Part shown: piece after piece, positions 9,184-18,960 of the stretch | Layout of the letters: each line of letters opens with the position of its first letter | Position numbering within the stretch: the first letter of the stretch is position 1 | Assembly (NCBI RefSeq): GCF_009834225.1 | Contig: NZ_CP047176.1 | Location: forward strand, 2,046,001-2,110,000 | Direction of reading: 5' to 3' | Length of the DNA stretch: 64,000 nucleotides | Source: Rathayibacter sp. VKM Ac-2759 | GTDB taxonomy: Bacteria > Actinomycetota > Actinomycetes > Actinomycetales > Microbacteriaceae | Position numbers and translations under genes: made by a program | The notes under the pieces: generated by a model | Database searches by the model: none | What the model was told of the DNA's origin: nothing | What the model saw: only the letters and a program-made list of their open reading frames with translations

Positions 9184-10332
9184 TCAGGCGGTGCCGCGGG
9201 GCCGGAGCCACGCCAGCACGACCAGCCCGACCACCAGGCCCCAGAAGGCCGAGCCGATCCCGGCGATCGCTGTTCCGGAGGCGGTGACCAGCAGCGTCGC
9301 GGCCGCCGGCAGCCGCAGCCGCGGCTCGTCGACCGCCGCCTGCACCGCCGAGACGAAGACCCCGAGCAGGGCCAGGCCCGCGACGGCCTCGATCAGCAGC
9401 GGGCTGGCCGAGGAGACCAGCGCGCTCGCCGCTCCCGCCACGACTCCGAGCACCAGGTACGACGCGCCCGCGCTGACGGAGGCGATCCACCGCCTCCCGG
9501 GGAGCGGCGACGCTTCCGGGCCCGCGGTCAGCGCGGCGCTGAGCGCGGCGAGGTTGATCGGGACTCCTCCGAATACGGCGGCGACGCCGGACAGCGCGCC
9601 GGAGGAGACGATGGCGGGTCGGGAGTGCGCCTCGTAGCCGAAGCTCGACAGCACGGCGATGCCGGGGATGTTCTGCCCGGCCATCGTCACGACGTAGAGC
9701 GGCAGACCGATGCCGACGACGGCTCCGAGCTCGAAGACCGGCGGCACGAACTCGAGGCCCGGCAGCAGCGGGGCACCCGAGAGAGCGGCGCCGTCGGTGG
9801 CGAGGAGCAGCACGATGGCGAGGGCGATCGAGGCCGGCACGGCCCAGCGCGGCAGGACCCGGAGGAGGATCAGCCAGACCAGGATCACCGGCAGGGCGAG
9901 CAGCGGGATCTCGACGGCGGCGCGCACGGGTGCCAGCACCAGGGGGAAGAGGATCCCCGCGAGCATCGCGTTGGCGATCGGGCGCGGGATCCTCGCGACC
10001 AGGCGCCCGAGTGCGGGCCACAGTCCCGTGACCACGAGCAGGGCGGAGGCGACCAGGAACGCCCCGACCGCCCGGTCGAACCCGCCGGGCAGCGTCGCCG
10101 TGGCGGCGAGCAGGGCGGCGCCGGGAGTGCTCCACGCGAAGGTCATCGGGATGCGGTAGCGGATGCTCAGCGCGATGCACAGCACACCCTGGAGCACGCA
10201 GACGGCCAGGAGCCCCGACGCGGCCTGCCGATCCGTGGCGCCGACGGCGACGACTCCGGCCAGGACGATCGCGAACGAGCTCGAGAAGCCGGTGAGCGCG
10301 GCGACGATCCCGGCGAGGAGCGGCTGGACGAT
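9184..10332 (-). CDS. benE: BenE-family benzoate/H+ symporter-like membrane protein with a non-canonical start
   Basis: An integral membrane carrier of about 382 residues with 11-12 hydrophobic segments. The segments SSFAIVLAG and AGQNIPGIAVL match BenE, which imports benzoate with protons. Conserved coding sequence begins with VQPLLAGIVAAL. In frame before it there is no ATG, GTG or TTG; an ATC at 10330-10332 sits six bases after a perfect GGAGG (10339-10343). The first standard start (GTG 10197) would remove two membrane helices. So this is either a rare ATC start or a start-codon mutation. No benzoate catabolic genes are nearby, so the substrate is uncertain. Confidence 0.8.
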   Translation of the reverse strand: MVQPLLAGIVAALTGFSSSFAIVLAGVVAVGATDRQAASGLLAVCVLQGVLCIALSIRYRIPMTFAWSTPGAALLAATATLPGGFDRAVGAFLVASALLVVTGLWPALGRLVARIPRPIANAMLAGILFPLVLAPVRAAVEIPLLALPVILVWLILLRVLPRWAVPASIALAIVLLLATDGAALSGAPLLPGLEFVPPVFELGAVVGIGLPLYVVTMAGQNIPGIAVLSSFGYEAHSRPAIVSSGALSGVAAVFGGVPINLAALSAALTAGPEASPLPGRRWIASVSAGASYLVLGVVAGAASALVSSASPLLIEAVAGLALLGVFVSAVQAAVDEPRLRLPAAATLLVTASGTAIAGIGSAFWGLVVGLVVLAWLRPRGTA

Positions 10333-10398
10333 GAGTGGCCTCCGGTCGCGGTCACCGCACGGTCAGAGACGGCGGGCGCCCGTCGGAGGCGCTCCGCC

Positions 10399-10404
10399 AG
10401 AGTA
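10399..10404 (-). promoter_or_regulatory. Putative -10 box of the BenE gene (TACTCT)
   Basis: TACTCT would start a transcript roughly 60 nt before the GGAGG and the ATC codon. The rest of the 142-bp gap before the clpX stop holds only a short palindrome, GACCTCAGGAGGTC (10463-10476). Confidence 0.35.
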
Positions 10405-10474
10405 GGGAAGGCCGTCGGCAGCCGATGGCCGCCGGGCGTGCCAATCGGCGCGAACTGGCCGCGACCTCAGGAGG

Positions 10475-11782
10475 TCAGGCGCTCTTCTCCTGGCGACGGG
10501 GGGCGTGCGGCACGATCGTGGGCGCGGCGTTGTCGAGCACCGCGGCGCGGGTGACGACGACGCGGGCGACCTCGTCCGAGGAGGGCACCTCGAACATGAT
10601 CGGCCCGAGCACCTCCTCGAGGATCGCGCGGAGGCCGCGGGCGCCGGTCTGCCGCAGCACGGCGAGATCGGCGATGGCCTCGAGGGCGCCGCGATCGAAC
10701 TCGAGCTCGACGCCGTCGATCTCGAACATCCGCTGGTACTGCTTGACGAGCGCGTTGCGCGGCTCGGTCAGGATCTGCATCAGCGCGTGCTGGTCGAGCT
10801 GCGTCACGGTCGTCACGACCGGGAGGCGCCCGATGAACTCGGGGATCAGACCGAACTTGTGGAGATCCTCGGGGAGGACCTCGCTGAAGATGTTGATCTC
10901 GTCGTCCTTGTTGTGCAGCGGGGCGCCGAAGCCGATGCCCCGCTTGCCCGCCCGCGACGAGATGATGTCCTCGAGGCCGGCGAAGGCTCCCGCGACGATG
11001 AACAGGACGTTCGTCGTGTCGATCTGGATGAACTCCTGGTGCGGGTGCTTGCGGCCGCCCTGCGGCGGGACCGACGCGACCGTGCCCTCGAGGATCTTCA
11101 GCAGCGCCTGCTGCACTCCCTCGCCCGACACGTCGCGCGTGATCGAGGGGTTCTCGGCCTTGCGGGCGATCTTGTCGACCTCGTCGATGTAGATGATGCC
11201 GGTCTCGGCGCGCTTGACGTCGTAGTCGGCGGCCTGGATCAGCTTCAGGAGGATGTTCTCGACGTCCTCGCCGACGTAGCCCGCCTCGGTGAGGGCGGTC
11301 GCGTCGGCGACGGCGAACGGCACGTTGAGCCGCTTCGCGAGCGTCTGCGCGAGATAGGTCTTGCCGCAGCCGGTCGGGCCGATCAGCAGGATGTTGCTCT
11401 TGGCGATCTCGACCTCGTCGTGGATCGCGTCGGCGGCCGTGATGGTGTTGCGCGCGCGCACGCGCTTGTAGTGGTTGTAGACGGCGACCGCGAGGGCCTT
11501 CTTCGCCTGCTCCTGGCCGATCACGTACTCCTCGAGGAAGCCGAAGATCTCCTTCGGCTTCGGGAGGTCGAACTCGTGGCTCGTCTCCTCGCTCGACTCC
11601 GAGAGGCGCTCCTCGATGATCTCGTTGCAGAGCTCGACGCACTCGTCGCAGATGTAGACGCCGGGGCCCGCGATGAGCTGCTGGACCTGCTTCTGGCTCT
11701 TGCCGCAGAACGAGCACTTGAGCAGATCGGCGCTTTCGCCAATTCGAGCCACGGGGAGCCCCACTTCCTTGTCGTCCGTCAT
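10475..11782 (-). CDS. clpX: ATP-dependent Clp protease ATP-binding subunit ClpX
   Basis: The hexameric AAA+ unfoldase that feeds tagged substrates to ClpP1P2. The N-terminal C4 zinc-binding domain uses C23, C26, C45 and C48. Walker A is GPTGCGKT at residues 135-142 and Walker B IIYIDE at 196-201. The ClpP-docking IGF loop appears as RGIGFGAP near residue 279. At 435 residues it is full length. It lies downstream of clpP2 on the same strand, but a 261-bp gap containing a strong hairpin separates them, so it probably has its own promoter. Confidence 0.98.
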   Translation of the reverse strand: MTDDKEVGLPVARIGESADLLKCSFCGKSQKQVQQLIAGPGVYICDECVELCNEIIEERLSESSEETSHEFDLPKPKEIFGFLEEYVIGQEQAKKALAVAVYNHYKRVRARNTITAADAIHDEVEIAKSNILLIGPTGCGKTYLAQTLAKRLNVPFAVADATALTEAGYVGEDVENILLKLIQAADYDVKRAETGIIYIDEVDKIARKAENPSITRDVSGEGVQQALLKILEGTVASVPPQGGRKHPHQEFIQIDTTNVLFIVAGAFAGLEDIISSRAGKRGIGFGAPLHNKDDEINIFSEVLPEDLHKFGLIPEFIGRLPVVTTVTQLDQHALMQILTEPRNALVKQYQRMFEIDGVELEFDRGALEAIADLAVLRQTGARGLRAILEEVLGPIMFEVPSSDEVARVVVTRAAVLDNAAPTIVPHAPRRQEKSA

Positions 11783-11990
11783 GACGGCGAGCGTCGATTC
11801 GTCGGTCGTGTCGTGCGCCCTTCGGCACGGATCCGGCGCGGTCTGCGGGGACCGCCGATCTCTGCCTCCGAGCCTAGCCGCTCGCTCGCACAGGCCCGGC
11901 AGGCGGGCCGGTTTCCGCGCCCATTGCCGCAGAGGTGTCGGTTTGCTACGGCGATCGGGCTCCGGTGCACCGCTCGGAGCCCGGGAGACG

Positions 11991-12035
11991 CCGAAGGGGC
12001 CGGGCGGCGGATCGCTCCGCCTCCCGGCCCCTCGG
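11991..12035 (-). terminator. Hairpin terminator after clpP2
   Basis: Long GC-rich arms (AGGGGCCGGG and CCCGGCCCCT) flank an inner stem and end eight bases from the clpP2 stop. This separates clpP1-clpP2 from clpX. The remaining sequence up to the clpX start (11783-11990) shows no gene; TAGGCT at about 11873 is a possible clpX -10. Confidence 0.75.
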
Positions 12036-12043
12036 ATGCTGCG

Positions 12044-12709
12044 TCAGGCCGTGAGCGCGGGGACGCTCTTGCGGCTGGTCAGGATCTGGTCGATCAGGCC
12101 GTACTCGAGCGCGTCGTCGGCGCCGAGGATCTTGTCGCGGTCGATGTCCTTCTTGACCTGCTCCGGAGTGCGGTTGGAGTGGTGCGACAGCGTCTCCTCG
12201 AGCCACTCGCGCATCCGCATGATCTCGGCGGCCTGGATCTCGATGTCCGAGGCCTGGCCTCCGCCCTGCTGCACGGCGGGCTGGTGGATGAGGATGCGCG
12301 CGTTCGGCAGGGCGAGGCGCTTGCCCGGCGTGCCCGCGGCGGTGAGCACGGCGGCGGCCGAGGCGGCCTGACCGAGCACGACCGTCTGGATGTGCGGGCG
12401 GATGTACTGCATCGTGTCGTAGATCGCCGTCATCGCGGTGAAGGAGCCACCGGGCGAGTTGATGTACATGACGATGTCGCGGTCGGGGTCCTGGCTCTCG
12501 AGCACGAGCAGCTGCGCCATGATGTCGTCGGCCGACGCGTCGTCGACCTGCACGCCGAGGAAGATGATGCGGTCCTCGAAGAGCTTGGCGTAGGGGTCCT
12601 GGCGCTTGTAGCCGTAGGCCGTGCGCTCCTCGAACGTGGGCAGGATGTAGCGCGAGCTCGGCGCGGCACCCGAGCCGAACGCCGTGCCGCCGAAGGTGGG
12701 GATGGTCAT
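12044..12709 (-). CDS. clpP2: ATP-dependent Clp protease proteolytic subunit ClpP2
   Basis: A serine peptidase subunit of the Clp barrel, 221 residues. The catalytic triad is S117 (GQAASAAA), H142 (LIHQPA) and D192 (DRDK). The 40-residue N-terminal extension and the AASAAA context mark it as the ClpP2 partner of the actinobacterial ClpP1P2 heterocomplex. It follows clpP1 by 34 bp on the same strand, so the two are co-transcribed. The neighbouring clpX encodes the unfoldase. Confidence 0.96.
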   Translation of the reverse strand: MTIPTFGGTAFGSGAAPSSRYILPTFEERTAYGYKRQDPYAKLFEDRIIFLGVQVDDASADDIMAQLLVLESQDPDRDIVMYINSPGGSFTAMTAIYDTMQYIRPHIQTVVLGQAASAAAVLTAAGTPGKRLALPNARILIHQPAVQQGGGQASDIEIQAAEIMRMREWLEETLSHHSNRTPEQVKKDIDRDKILGADDALEYGLIDQILTSRKSVPALTA

Positions 12710-12743
12710 TGTCTGTTCCTGATCTCTCGGCTCGTCTGGTGCG

Positions 12744-13334
12744 TCAGTCGTCGATGGCGGTTCCGCCGCCGCCGGCGACGTCGGTCGCGGAGGAGCGGAT
12801 GTGGTCGACGAATCCGTAGGCCAGGGCCTCCTCGGCGCTGAACCAGCGGTCGCGGTCGCCGTCCTCGTTGACCTGCTCGACGGTCTTGCCGGTCGCCTTG
12901 GCGGTGATCTCGGCGAGGCGCTTCTTCATGTCGAGGATGAGCTGCGCCTGGGTCTGGATGTCGGACGCCGTTCCGCCGAAGCCGCCGTGCGGCTGGTGCA
13001 GCAGGACGCGCGCGTTCGGCGTGATGTAGCGCTTGCCCTGGGTGCCCGCGGTGAGCAGGAGCTGACCCATGGACGCCGCCATGCCGATGCCGACGGTCAC
13101 GATGTCGTTCGGGACGAACTGCATGGTGTCGTAGATCGCCATGCCCGCCGTGATCGAGCCTCCGGGCGAGTTGATGTAGAGGAAGATGTCCTTCTCGGCG
13201 TCCTCCGCCGCGAGAAGCAGCAGCTTCGCCGCGATCTCGTTCGCATTCTCGTCGCGCACCTCAGAACCGAGCCAGATGATCCGGTCCTTGAGAAGGCGGT
13301 CGAAAACACTGTTGGGCATAACCATGTCGGCCAT
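12744..13334 (-). CDS. clpP1: ATP-dependent Clp protease proteolytic subunit ClpP1
   Basis: The 196-residue partner subunit of ClpP2. The catalytic triad is S88 (GMAASMGQ), H113 (LLHQPHGG) and D162 (DRDRW). ATG 13334 gives MADMVMPNS and is preceded by GGAG seven bases upstream; the frame is open further upstream, but that part is intergenic. TAGATT at 13369-13374 is a plausible -10. A short Gly-rich C-terminus ([11 protein letters not shown]) is the only unusual part. Confidence 0.96.
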   Translation of the reverse strand: MADMVMPNSVFDRLLKDRIIWLGSEVRDENANEIAAKLLLLAAEDAEKDIFLYINSPGGSITAGMAIYDTMQFVPNDIVTVGIGMAASMGQLLLTAGTQGKRYITPNARVLLHQPHGGFGGTASDIQTQAQLILDMKKRLAEITAKATGKTVEQVNEDGDRDRWFSAEEALAYGFVDHIRSSATDVAGGGGTAIDD

Positions 13335-13470
13335 GTGTCGCTCCGTTTCAGTTGTCGCTTCGGAGGCGAATCTATCGGACGGCACCTGAGGGACCCGGCC
13401 GTGTTCGCCGGGGGCGGAGCCTGAGCCGCCGGTGTTCGCCCGGGGCGGATTCCCGCGTCGCCGGAGACGA

Positions 13471-13506
13471 CGAGAGCCGCCCCCGACGGATCGGGAGCGG
13501 CTCTCG
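13471..13506 (-). terminator. Hairpin terminator after tig
   Basis: A near-perfect stem (GAGAGCCGC with GCGGCTCTC, extended by CCCGA with TCGGG) lies 19 bases beyond the tig stop. It separates tig from the clpP1-clpP2 operon. Confidence 0.82.
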
Positions 13507-13524
13507 GAGGAGTGCTGGCGTCGA

Positions 13525-14985
13525 CTACTCGGCGGCCGGGGTCTCCTCGGCGGCGACCTTCTTCTTGGCCGGCGCGCGCTTGCGCTTGGGGGCGGGAGCG
13601 GGCTCCTCCTCCGCGGCGGGCTCGGGCTCGGCGACGACCTCGGGCTCGGCCTCGGCGTCCGCCGCGACCTCGTCGGCGGCGACGGCCTCATCGGCCGCGT
13701 CCTCGTCCCCGGGGACCGCGGTGAAGCTGGTGAGGTCGACCGGGTTGCCCTCGGAGTCGGTCACCTTCGCCTTGCCCAGGACGATCGCGAGCGCCTTGTT
13801 GCGGGCGACCTCGCCGACCATCTGGCCGATCTGGTTGTTCTCGGACAGGATCTTGATGAACTCGTTCGGCTCCATGCCGTACTGCGCCGCACCCTGGATG
13901 AGGTACTGCGTGAGCTCGTCCTGGCTGACCTGGACCTTCTCCTGCTCGACGACGTGGTCGAGGAGGATCTGGGTCTTGAAGGTCTTCTCGCTGGCCTCGG
14001 TGACCTCGGCGCGGTGCTCGTCGTCCTCGAGGCGGTTCTCGCCCTCGAGGTGACGGTGCACCTCGTCCTCGACGAGCGACGCGGGGACGGGGACCTCGAC
14101 GAGCTCGAGGAGCGCCTCGACGAGCTTCTCGCGGGCCTGACCGCCCTGGCCGAACACCTTCTGCTGCGACGCCTGCTCCTTGAGCGACTCGAGCAGCTCG
14201 CCGATGGTGTCGAACTCGCTGGCGATCTGGGCGAAGTCGTCGTCGGCCTCGGGGAGCTCGCGCTCCTTGACCGCGGTCAGCGTGACGGCGATCTCGGCCT
14301 GCTCGCCGGCGTGGTCGCCACCGAGGAGCGGGGCGGTGAACGTGGTGCTCTCGCCGGCGGTGAGCGAGTCGAGCGCCTCGTCGATGCCCTCGATCAGCTC
14401 GCCCGAGCCGAGCTCGTACGAGATGGCGTTGGCGGTGTCGACCTCGACGCCGTCGATGCTGGCGATGAGGTCGATCTGGGCGAAGTCGCCGGTCTTCGCC
14501 GGGCGGTCGACGGTGACGAGCGTGCCGAAGCGGCTGCGCAGCGTGTCGAGCTCGGTGTCGACATCGGCGTCGGTGACCTCAGCGGCGTCCACGGTCAGCT
14601 CGATGCCGTCGTAGTCGGGAACGGTGATCTCGGGGCGCACGTCGACCTCGATGGCGAGCTCGAGGTCGCCGGTGAAGTCCTTGTCGCTCGGCCAGCTGAC
14701 GATGTCCGCCTGCGGGCGGCCCAGCGGACGCACCTCGCTCTCGCGGACGGCCTCGCGGTAGAAGCCGTCGAGGCCCTCGTTCACCGCGTGCTCGAGGACG
14801 GCCGCCTTGCCGACGCGCTGGTCGACGATGGCCGGCGGGACCTTGCCCTTGCGGAAGCCGGGGACGTTGATCTGCTCGGCGATGTGGCCGTAGGCGTGCT
14901 TGATGCTGGGCCCGAGCTCGTCCGGGCTGACCGAAATCGCGAGCTTCACGCGGGTCGGGCTGAGCTTTTCTACCGTGGTCTTCAC
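13525..14985 (-). CDS. tig: Trigger factor
   Basis: A ribosome-associated chaperone with peptidyl-prolyl isomerase activity, 486 residues. The ribosome-docking signature GFRKGKVP is at residues 43-50; the FKBP-like domain (about 150-235) and helical C-terminal arms follow. The last 55 residues are an Ala/Glu/Pro-rich tail ending in a basic patch, [10 protein letters not shown], which is a lineage feature not present in Escherichia coli. The start is GTG 14985 ([10 protein letters not shown]) behind AGGAG about ten bases upstream; an upstream in-frame ATG (15054) would run into the tRNA-Pro region and was not used. Order tig-clpP1-clpP2-clpX is the usual one. Confidence 0.97.
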   Translation of the reverse strand: MKTTVEKLSPTRVKLAISVSPDELGPSIKHAYGHIAEQINVPGFRKGKVPPAIVDQRVGKAAVLEHAVNEGLDGFYREAVRESEVRPLGRPQADIVSWPSDKDFTGDLELAIEVDVRPEITVPDYDGIELTVDAAEVTDADVDTELDTLRSRFGTLVTVDRPAKTGDFAQIDLIASIDGVEVDTANAISYELGSGELIEGIDEALDSLTAGESTTFTAPLLGGDHAGEQAEIAVTLTAVKERELPEADDDFAQIASEFDTIGELLESLKEQASQQKVFGQGGQAREKLVEALLELVEVPVPASLVEDEVHRHLEGENRLEDDEHRAEVTEASEKTFKTQILLDHVVEQEKVQVSQDELTQYLIQGAAQYGMEPNEFIKILSENNQIGQMVGEVARNKALAIVLGKAKVTDSEGNPVDLTSFTAVPGDEDAADEAVAADEVAADAEAEPEVVAEPEPAAEEEPAPAPKRKRAPAKKKVAAEETPAAE

Positions 14986-15066
14986 GTGAGGGGATCTCCT
15001 GTGCTGGTTGGTGTCGGCGCCGTGTGACCGGTCGTCACGGGTCGATGTCGTCACGATGAGTTCTCG

Positions 15067-15144
15067 TGGTCGGGGCGACAGGATTCGAACCTGCGACCTC
15101 CCGCTCCCAAAGCGGGCGCTCTAGCCAAGCTGAGCTACGCCCCG
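15067..15144 (-). tRNA. tRNA-Pro (anticodon TGG), CCA encoded
   Basis: A complete cloverleaf: acceptor CGGGGCG pairs with CGCCCCG, the anticodon loop is TTTGGGA, and the T-arm is GCAGGTTCGAATCCTGT. After the discriminator A the CCA is encoded (15067-15069). It lies directly upstream of tig on the same strand. Confidence 0.97.
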
Positions 15145-15433
15145 GAGTGCCGGGCCGGCGGACCGCACCACCCCGGGACCGTTTCGTCCGGGGACCGCGC
15201 TGACCGTGGACCCTGCCATGAGGACTCTCGTCGAGCCCTTCCCGCAGGTCCGCTCGCGCGACACGCCGAAATGGCCTTCGCAAGTGTACTCCACAGCGGG
15301 TCCGTCGCCGGGGACGCCGTGCGTCGTCCGGCACGACTCCGGCCGTGCACTAGGGTATTCTCGGACCTGATGCGGAGACGCTCCGCTCGGGACCACCGGA
15401 CTGCTCCTCCGACGATGATCGGGGCGGCGATTC
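15145..15433. other. Intergenic region between two divergent tRNA genes
   Basis: This 289-bp gap holds no convincing coding sequence. TAGGGT at 15351-15356 is a likely -10 for the plus-strand tRNA-Gly. On the minus strand TACACT near 15286 could serve tRNA-Pro but would give a leader of over 100 nt. Confidence 0.5.
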
Positions 15434-15504
15434 GGGGCTGTAGCTTAGTGGTAAAGCCTCTGTCTTCCAAACAGATGATGCGAGTTCGATTCTCGTCAGC
15501 CCCT
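15434..15504 (+). tRNA. tRNA-Gly (anticodon TCC), CCA not encoded
   Basis: Acceptor GGGGCTG pairs with CAGCCCC, the anticodon loop is CTTCCAA, and the T-arm is GCGAGTTCGATTCTCGT. The discriminator base is T, and CTCC follows rather than CCA. Confidence 0.97.
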
Positions 15505-15514
15505 CTCCTGACAT

Positions 15515-15556
15515 GAGACCCCCGGTCCGCCGAACCCCTGGTGCGCCGGGGGTCTC
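15515..15556 (+). terminator. Terminator hairpin after tRNA-Gly
   Basis: An 11-bp stem, GAGACCCCCGG with CCGGGGGTCTC, begins ten bases after the tRNA. It may also terminate the convergent gene at 15617. Confidence 0.8.
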
Positions 15557-15616
15557 GTCGTCCTCCGGCCCTCTCGCCCCTCCGTCCGTCGCCGGGTGGA
15601 TCCTCCGAGGGGCGGA

Positions 15617-16165
15617 TCAGTCGATCGGCTCCGCTCCGCGGTGCAGCTCGGCGAGGGCGAGGTAGGAGGCGGCGTTCCGGCGGATGCCCTCGCGCTCCTC
15701 GGCCGTCAGCTCGCGCCGGACCTTGCCCGGGACCCCGGCGACGAGAGATCCCGGCGGGATCACCGCAGCCTCGAGCACGACGGCCCCGGCCGCGACGAGC
15801 GAGCCGGCTCCGACGACGGCGCCGTTGAGGACGGTGGCGCTCATGCCGACCAGCACCTCGTCCTCGAGCGTGCAGCCGTGCAGCACCGCGTTGTGGCCGA
15901 CCGAGACGCGTGCGCCGATGGTCGTGTCGAATCCGGCGTCCACGTGCACGACCACGCCGTCCTGCAGATTGCTGCCCCGGCCCAGACGGATGCGGGCGCT
16001 CTCCGCGCGCAGGACCGCGCCGTACCAGACGCTCGACTCCTCCTCCAGCTCGACCGATCCGACGAGGGTGGCGCCGGGAGCGACCCAGGCGGACGGGGCG
16101 ACGACGGGTGCGCGCCCGGGTCCGAGAGCCAGCACGCGCGGTCGCGAGGGAGTGGGTGAGGCCAT
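15617..16165 (-). CDS. Gamma-carbonic-anhydrase-like hexapeptide-repeat protein
   Basis: A 182-residue left-handed beta-helix protein of the YrdA/PaaY/CaiE group. Hexapeptide repeats run from about residue 25 to 145, and the metal-ligand histidines of gamma carbonic anhydrases are present (H74, H91, H96). Whether it hydrates CO2 or binds a metal for another role is open; many relatives are weak or inactive. ATG 16165 follows AGAAGGA. It is the last gene of a run with the two-component system upstream (50-bp gap), so it could be part of that operon. Confidence 0.88.
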   Translation of the reverse strand: MASPTPSRPRVLALGPGRAPVVAPSAWVAPGATLVGSVELEEESSVWYGAVLRAESARIRLGRGSNLQDGVVVHVDAGFDTTIGARVSVGHNAVLHGCTLEDEVLVGMSATVLNGAVVGAGSLVAAGAVVLEAAVIPPGSLVAGVPGKVRRELTAEEREGIRRNAASYLALAELHRGAEPID

Positions 16166-16215
16166 GGTTCCGGTCCTTCTGCAGGGGCGAGAGCGTCGCC
16201 GGTGATCGAGCGCGC

Positions 16216-16884
16216 TCAGCGCCCGTTGCGCAGCCACGCGAGCACGGCGAGCACCCGGCGGTGGTCGGAGCCCGAGTCCTCGAGGCCGAGCTTCTGGAAG
16301 ATCGACGTCACGTTCTTCTCGACCGCGCCGACACCGATGAACAGGGCGGAGGCGATGCCCTGGTTCGTCCGGCCCTCGGCCATCGCCTCGAGCACCTCGC
16401 GCTCGCGCGGAGTGAGACCGGCGAGCGGGTCGCGGTTGCGCTGCAGGAGGGAGGCGACGACCTGCGGGTCGAGCACCGTTCCTCCCGCGGCCACGCGCTC
16501 CACCGCGTCCCGGAGCTCGTCGACGGAGGCGACGCGGTCCTTGAGCAGGTACCCCATGCCGCCCTCCCCCGAGCCCAGGAGCTCGTGCGCGTAGGTGACC
16601 TCGACGTACTGGCTGAGCAGGAGCACGGCGACGCCCGGGTGCCGCCGGCGGATCTCGAGGGCGGCACGGACCCCCTCGTCGCGGAACGTCGGCGGCATGC
16701 GCACGTCGAGGACGGCGACGTCGACTCCGGCCGGTTCCGCGTCCAGGGCGGCGAGCAGCCCGACTGCGTCGCCGTGGGCGCCGACCGCGTCGAAGCCGGC
16801 GTCCTCGAACAGGCGGACGAGGCCCTCCCGCAGCAGGACCGAGTCCTCGGCGATGGCGACACGGATGGGAGCTGCGGGCGGCAC
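16216..16884 (-). CDS. LuxR/NarL-family response regulator
   Basis: A 222-residue response regulator that activates or represses genes after phosphorylation. The receiver domain has the acidic pair E13/D14 and phospho-acceptor D60 (in VLDVRMPP). The C-terminal HTH starts at about residue 155 with LTPREREVLEAMAEG. GTG 16884 lies four bases after the stop of the kinase gene, so both come from one transcript. The signal is unknown. Confidence 0.94.
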   Translation of the reverse strand: MPPAAPIRVAIAEDSVLLREGLVRLFEDAGFDAVGAHGDAVGLLAALDAEPAGVDVAVLDVRMPPTFRDEGVRAALEIRRRHPGVAVLLLSQYVEVTYAHELLGSGEGGMGYLLKDRVASVDELRDAVERVAAGGTVLDPQVVASLLQRNRDPLAGLTPREREVLEAMAEGRTNQGIASALFIGVGAVEKNVTSIFQKLGLEDSGSDHRRVLAVLAWLRNGR

Positions 16885-16888
16885 GCAC

Positions 16889-18229
16889 TCAGGATAGGGC
16901 GCGGGGCCGGAAGGGCACGTGGACCCCGACGGTCGTGGGGCCGCCCTGAGGCGATTCGACGGTGAGGAGGCCCCGGAGACCCCGGACGCGGCCCTCGAGC
17001 CCCTCGAGTCCGTGGCCCGCGAGGGGCGCGGCACCACCGACCCCGTCGTCGACGACCCAGACGTCGAGCCAGCGCTCCCCCGCCGAACCCGCATCGCGCA
17101 CGTCGAGGTGCACCCGCACTGACCGGGCCGATGCGTGCTTGGAGGCGTTCGCGAGCAGCTCGGCGACCACGAAGTAGACGCTGCGCTCGATCTCGGGAGG
17201 GACGTCGTCGATCGCGTGCTCGGTCAGCACCTGCACCGGGACGGGGCTCATCGCGGCCAGCGAGTGCACGGCGGCCTCGAAGCCGCGGTCCTGGAGGATC
17301 GGCGGGGCCACTCCCCTCGACAGCGCACGGAGCTCGTCGAGAGCGGAGCGGACGTGCTCCCGGGCCTCGTCGATCAGCACCGCCGCGGAGTCGGGATCGG
17401 TGCGGACGCGGCTCCGCGCGGAACCGAGATCCATCTGCACCCGGATCAGCCGCTGCTGCGGTCCGTCGTGGATGTCGCGCTCGAGCTGGCGGAGGGCCCG
17501 GTCCTCGGCTGCGACGGCGGCGCCGCGGGAGGCGCTGAGCTCCGCGACCTCGCGCTGCAGCGCCTCCGATCCCCACGGGCCGAGCAGGAGCCGATCGACG
17601 AGGTAGCGCGCGAGGGTGAGCCCGCGGGTCGCGAACGGGAGGGTCGAGACGAAGAGGACGACCATCGCGGCGCCCGCGAGCGCGACGAGGACGGGCGGCG
17701 GCTCCGGCAGGCCGAGAACGGCGACGGAGCGCTCCGCCACCCACTGCGCGGCGCCGCCCGAGCCGTCGAGCATCGAGACGAGCGTTCCGAGACCCGCCCA
17801 GATCCAGAGCCCCAGGACTCCCGCGAACAGGAGCGCGAGCAGCGGCGCGACCACGAGCGTGTGCAGCAGTGCCAGCCAGTAGTGCCCGTCGATCACGGGG
17901 CCGTAGAGCGAGAAGGTCGCCGGAGTGACGGAGGCGGGCGCGCGCCGCCACTGCGGCTCGGGGATGGCGGGGCGGCCCGCCAGAGTGTCGAGGCCGCAGG
18001 CGACGCGGGAGAAGTAGCGCGCCATGACGAGGGCGAGCGGGAGGAAGACCAGACCGATCAAGACGCCGACGAGAGCGAGGGCGAGCGCGAGCGCCAGTCC
18101 GGCGGCGAACGCTCCGATCGCCGAGAGCGGGACCGCGAGGAGGAGGGCGAGCGCCTCGCGCGGCAGCTCCCGCCAGAGACGGAGGTAGGCGCGGGTCGCC
18201 TCGCCGAGAGCGGACGGCGCAGTGCTCAT
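16889..18229 (-). CDS. Membrane sensor histidine kinase (NarL/HisKA_3 type)
   Basis: A 446-residue partner of the downstream regulator. Four hydrophobic segments cover about residues 27-75 and 118-200, in the arrangement of the integral Sensor domain of actinobacterial kinases. The dimerisation helix carries the phospho-His H254 in RDIHDGPQQR, and the ATPase domain has N361 (AELLANASKH) and a DDGVGG G-box near 405. ATG 18229 follows GGAGG. With no periplasmic loop of size, it probably senses a membrane or envelope state, as LiaS/DesK-type kinases do; this is inference. Confidence 0.92.
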   Translation of the reverse strand: MSTAPSALGEATRAYLRLWRELPREALALLLAVPLSAIGAFAAGLALALALALVGVLIGLVFLPLALVMARYFSRVACGLDTLAGRPAIPEPQWRRAPASVTPATFSLYGPVIDGHYWLALLHTLVVAPLLALLFAGVLGLWIWAGLGTLVSMLDGSGGAAQWVAERSVAVLGLPEPPPVLVALAGAAMVVLFVSTLPFATRGLTLARYLVDRLLLGPWGSEALQREVAELSASRGAAVAAEDRALRQLERDIHDGPQQRLIRVQMDLGSARSRVRTDPDSAAVLIDEAREHVRSALDELRALSRGVAPPILQDRGFEAAVHSLAAMSPVPVQVLTEHAIDDVPPEIERSVYFVVAELLANASKHASARSVRVHLDVRDAGSAGERWLDVWVVDDGVGGAAPLAGHGLEGLEGRVRGLRGLLTVESPQGGPTTVGVHVPFRPRALS

Positions 18230-18393
18230 CGGAGCCTCCCCACCTCTGCTCGATCGGTCGCCGGGCACCCTGTCGAGGGTATCGGCGCGGGCGGTGCCGG
18301 GCGCGGGGGCTGACCCCCTGAACGAGGTCCGCGAGCGCTGCGGGCGCTCAGGCGAGGCTCCCCTTCACCGGCCTTAGCGGAGCCTCCGCTTCC

Positions 18394-18421
18394 TTGCGGG
18401 CGCTGGGCTGCGGCGTACAGT
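18394..18421 (+). promoter_or_regulatory. Putative promoter of dps
   Basis: TTGCGG (18394-18399) and TACAGT (18416-18421) are separated by 16 bp and lie 36 bp before the dps start. Confidence 0.55.
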
Positions 18422-18457
18422 TGACGATCAGTCACCCCCTCTCGAAAGGAACAGACG

Positions 18458-18946
18458 ATGTCCACTGCATCCGTCACGTCGCTCACCTCGTCGAACCCGG
18501 ATGTCGCATCCGGAGTCGCCCAGTTCCTCAGCCCCGTCGTCGTCGAGATGACCGCGCTGGCCGTCAACGGCAAGCAGGCGCACTGGCACGTGCGCGGTGC
18601 CAACTTCATCGGCGTCCACGAGCTGCTCGACACGATCGTCGCCCACTCGATCGAGTGGGCCGACCTCGCCGCCGAGCGCGTCGTCGCCCTCGGCCTGCCG
18701 GTCGACGCGCGCATCCAGACCGTCGCCTCCGCCACGCGGACCGCGCCGCTCACCCCGGGCTTCCAGCGCTCCGAGAACGCGATCGTGGAGGTCATCACCC
18801 TCATGGACGTCGCGATCACCACGGTCAACACCGCGATCGCCGAGCTCGCCGACATCGACGCGAGCAGCCAGGACGTCGCGATCGAGATCGGCCGCGGCCT
18901 CGAGAAGGACCGCTGGTTCCTCTTCGCCCACGTCAGCGAGAGCTGA
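18458..18946 (+). CDS. dps: Dps-family ferritin-like DNA-protection protein
   Basis: Stores iron and detoxifies H2O2 with Fe(II), and often coats DNA in stress. At 162 residues it is normal in size. The inter-subunit ferroxidase ligands are all present: H42 (AHWHVRG), H54 (VHELLD), D69 and E73 (EWADLAAER). The N-terminus has few lysines, so DNA binding through a basic tail is not obvious. ATG 18458 follows AAAGGA. The gene is monocistronic between its own promoter and a terminator. Confidence 0.96.
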   Translation: MSTASVTSLTSSNPDVASGVAQFLSPVVVEMTALAVNGKQAHWHVRGANFIGVHELLDTIVAHSIEWADLAAERVVALGLPVDARIQTVASATRTAPLTPGFQRSENAIVEVITLMDVAITTVNTAIAELADIDASSQDVAIEIGRGLEKDRWFLFAHVSES

Positions 18947-18960
18947 GCCGACTCCTCCCG

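Noticed and set aside
9184..10332. Calling the BenE-type gene a pseudogene
   Set aside because: Only the start codon is abnormal; the ribosome site and the whole reading frame are intact, so it is kept as a gene with a flagged start.
13351..13370. ClgR-type operator upstream of clpP1
   Set aside because: CGC and GCG half-sites are present but separated by 7 instead of the expected 5 bases.
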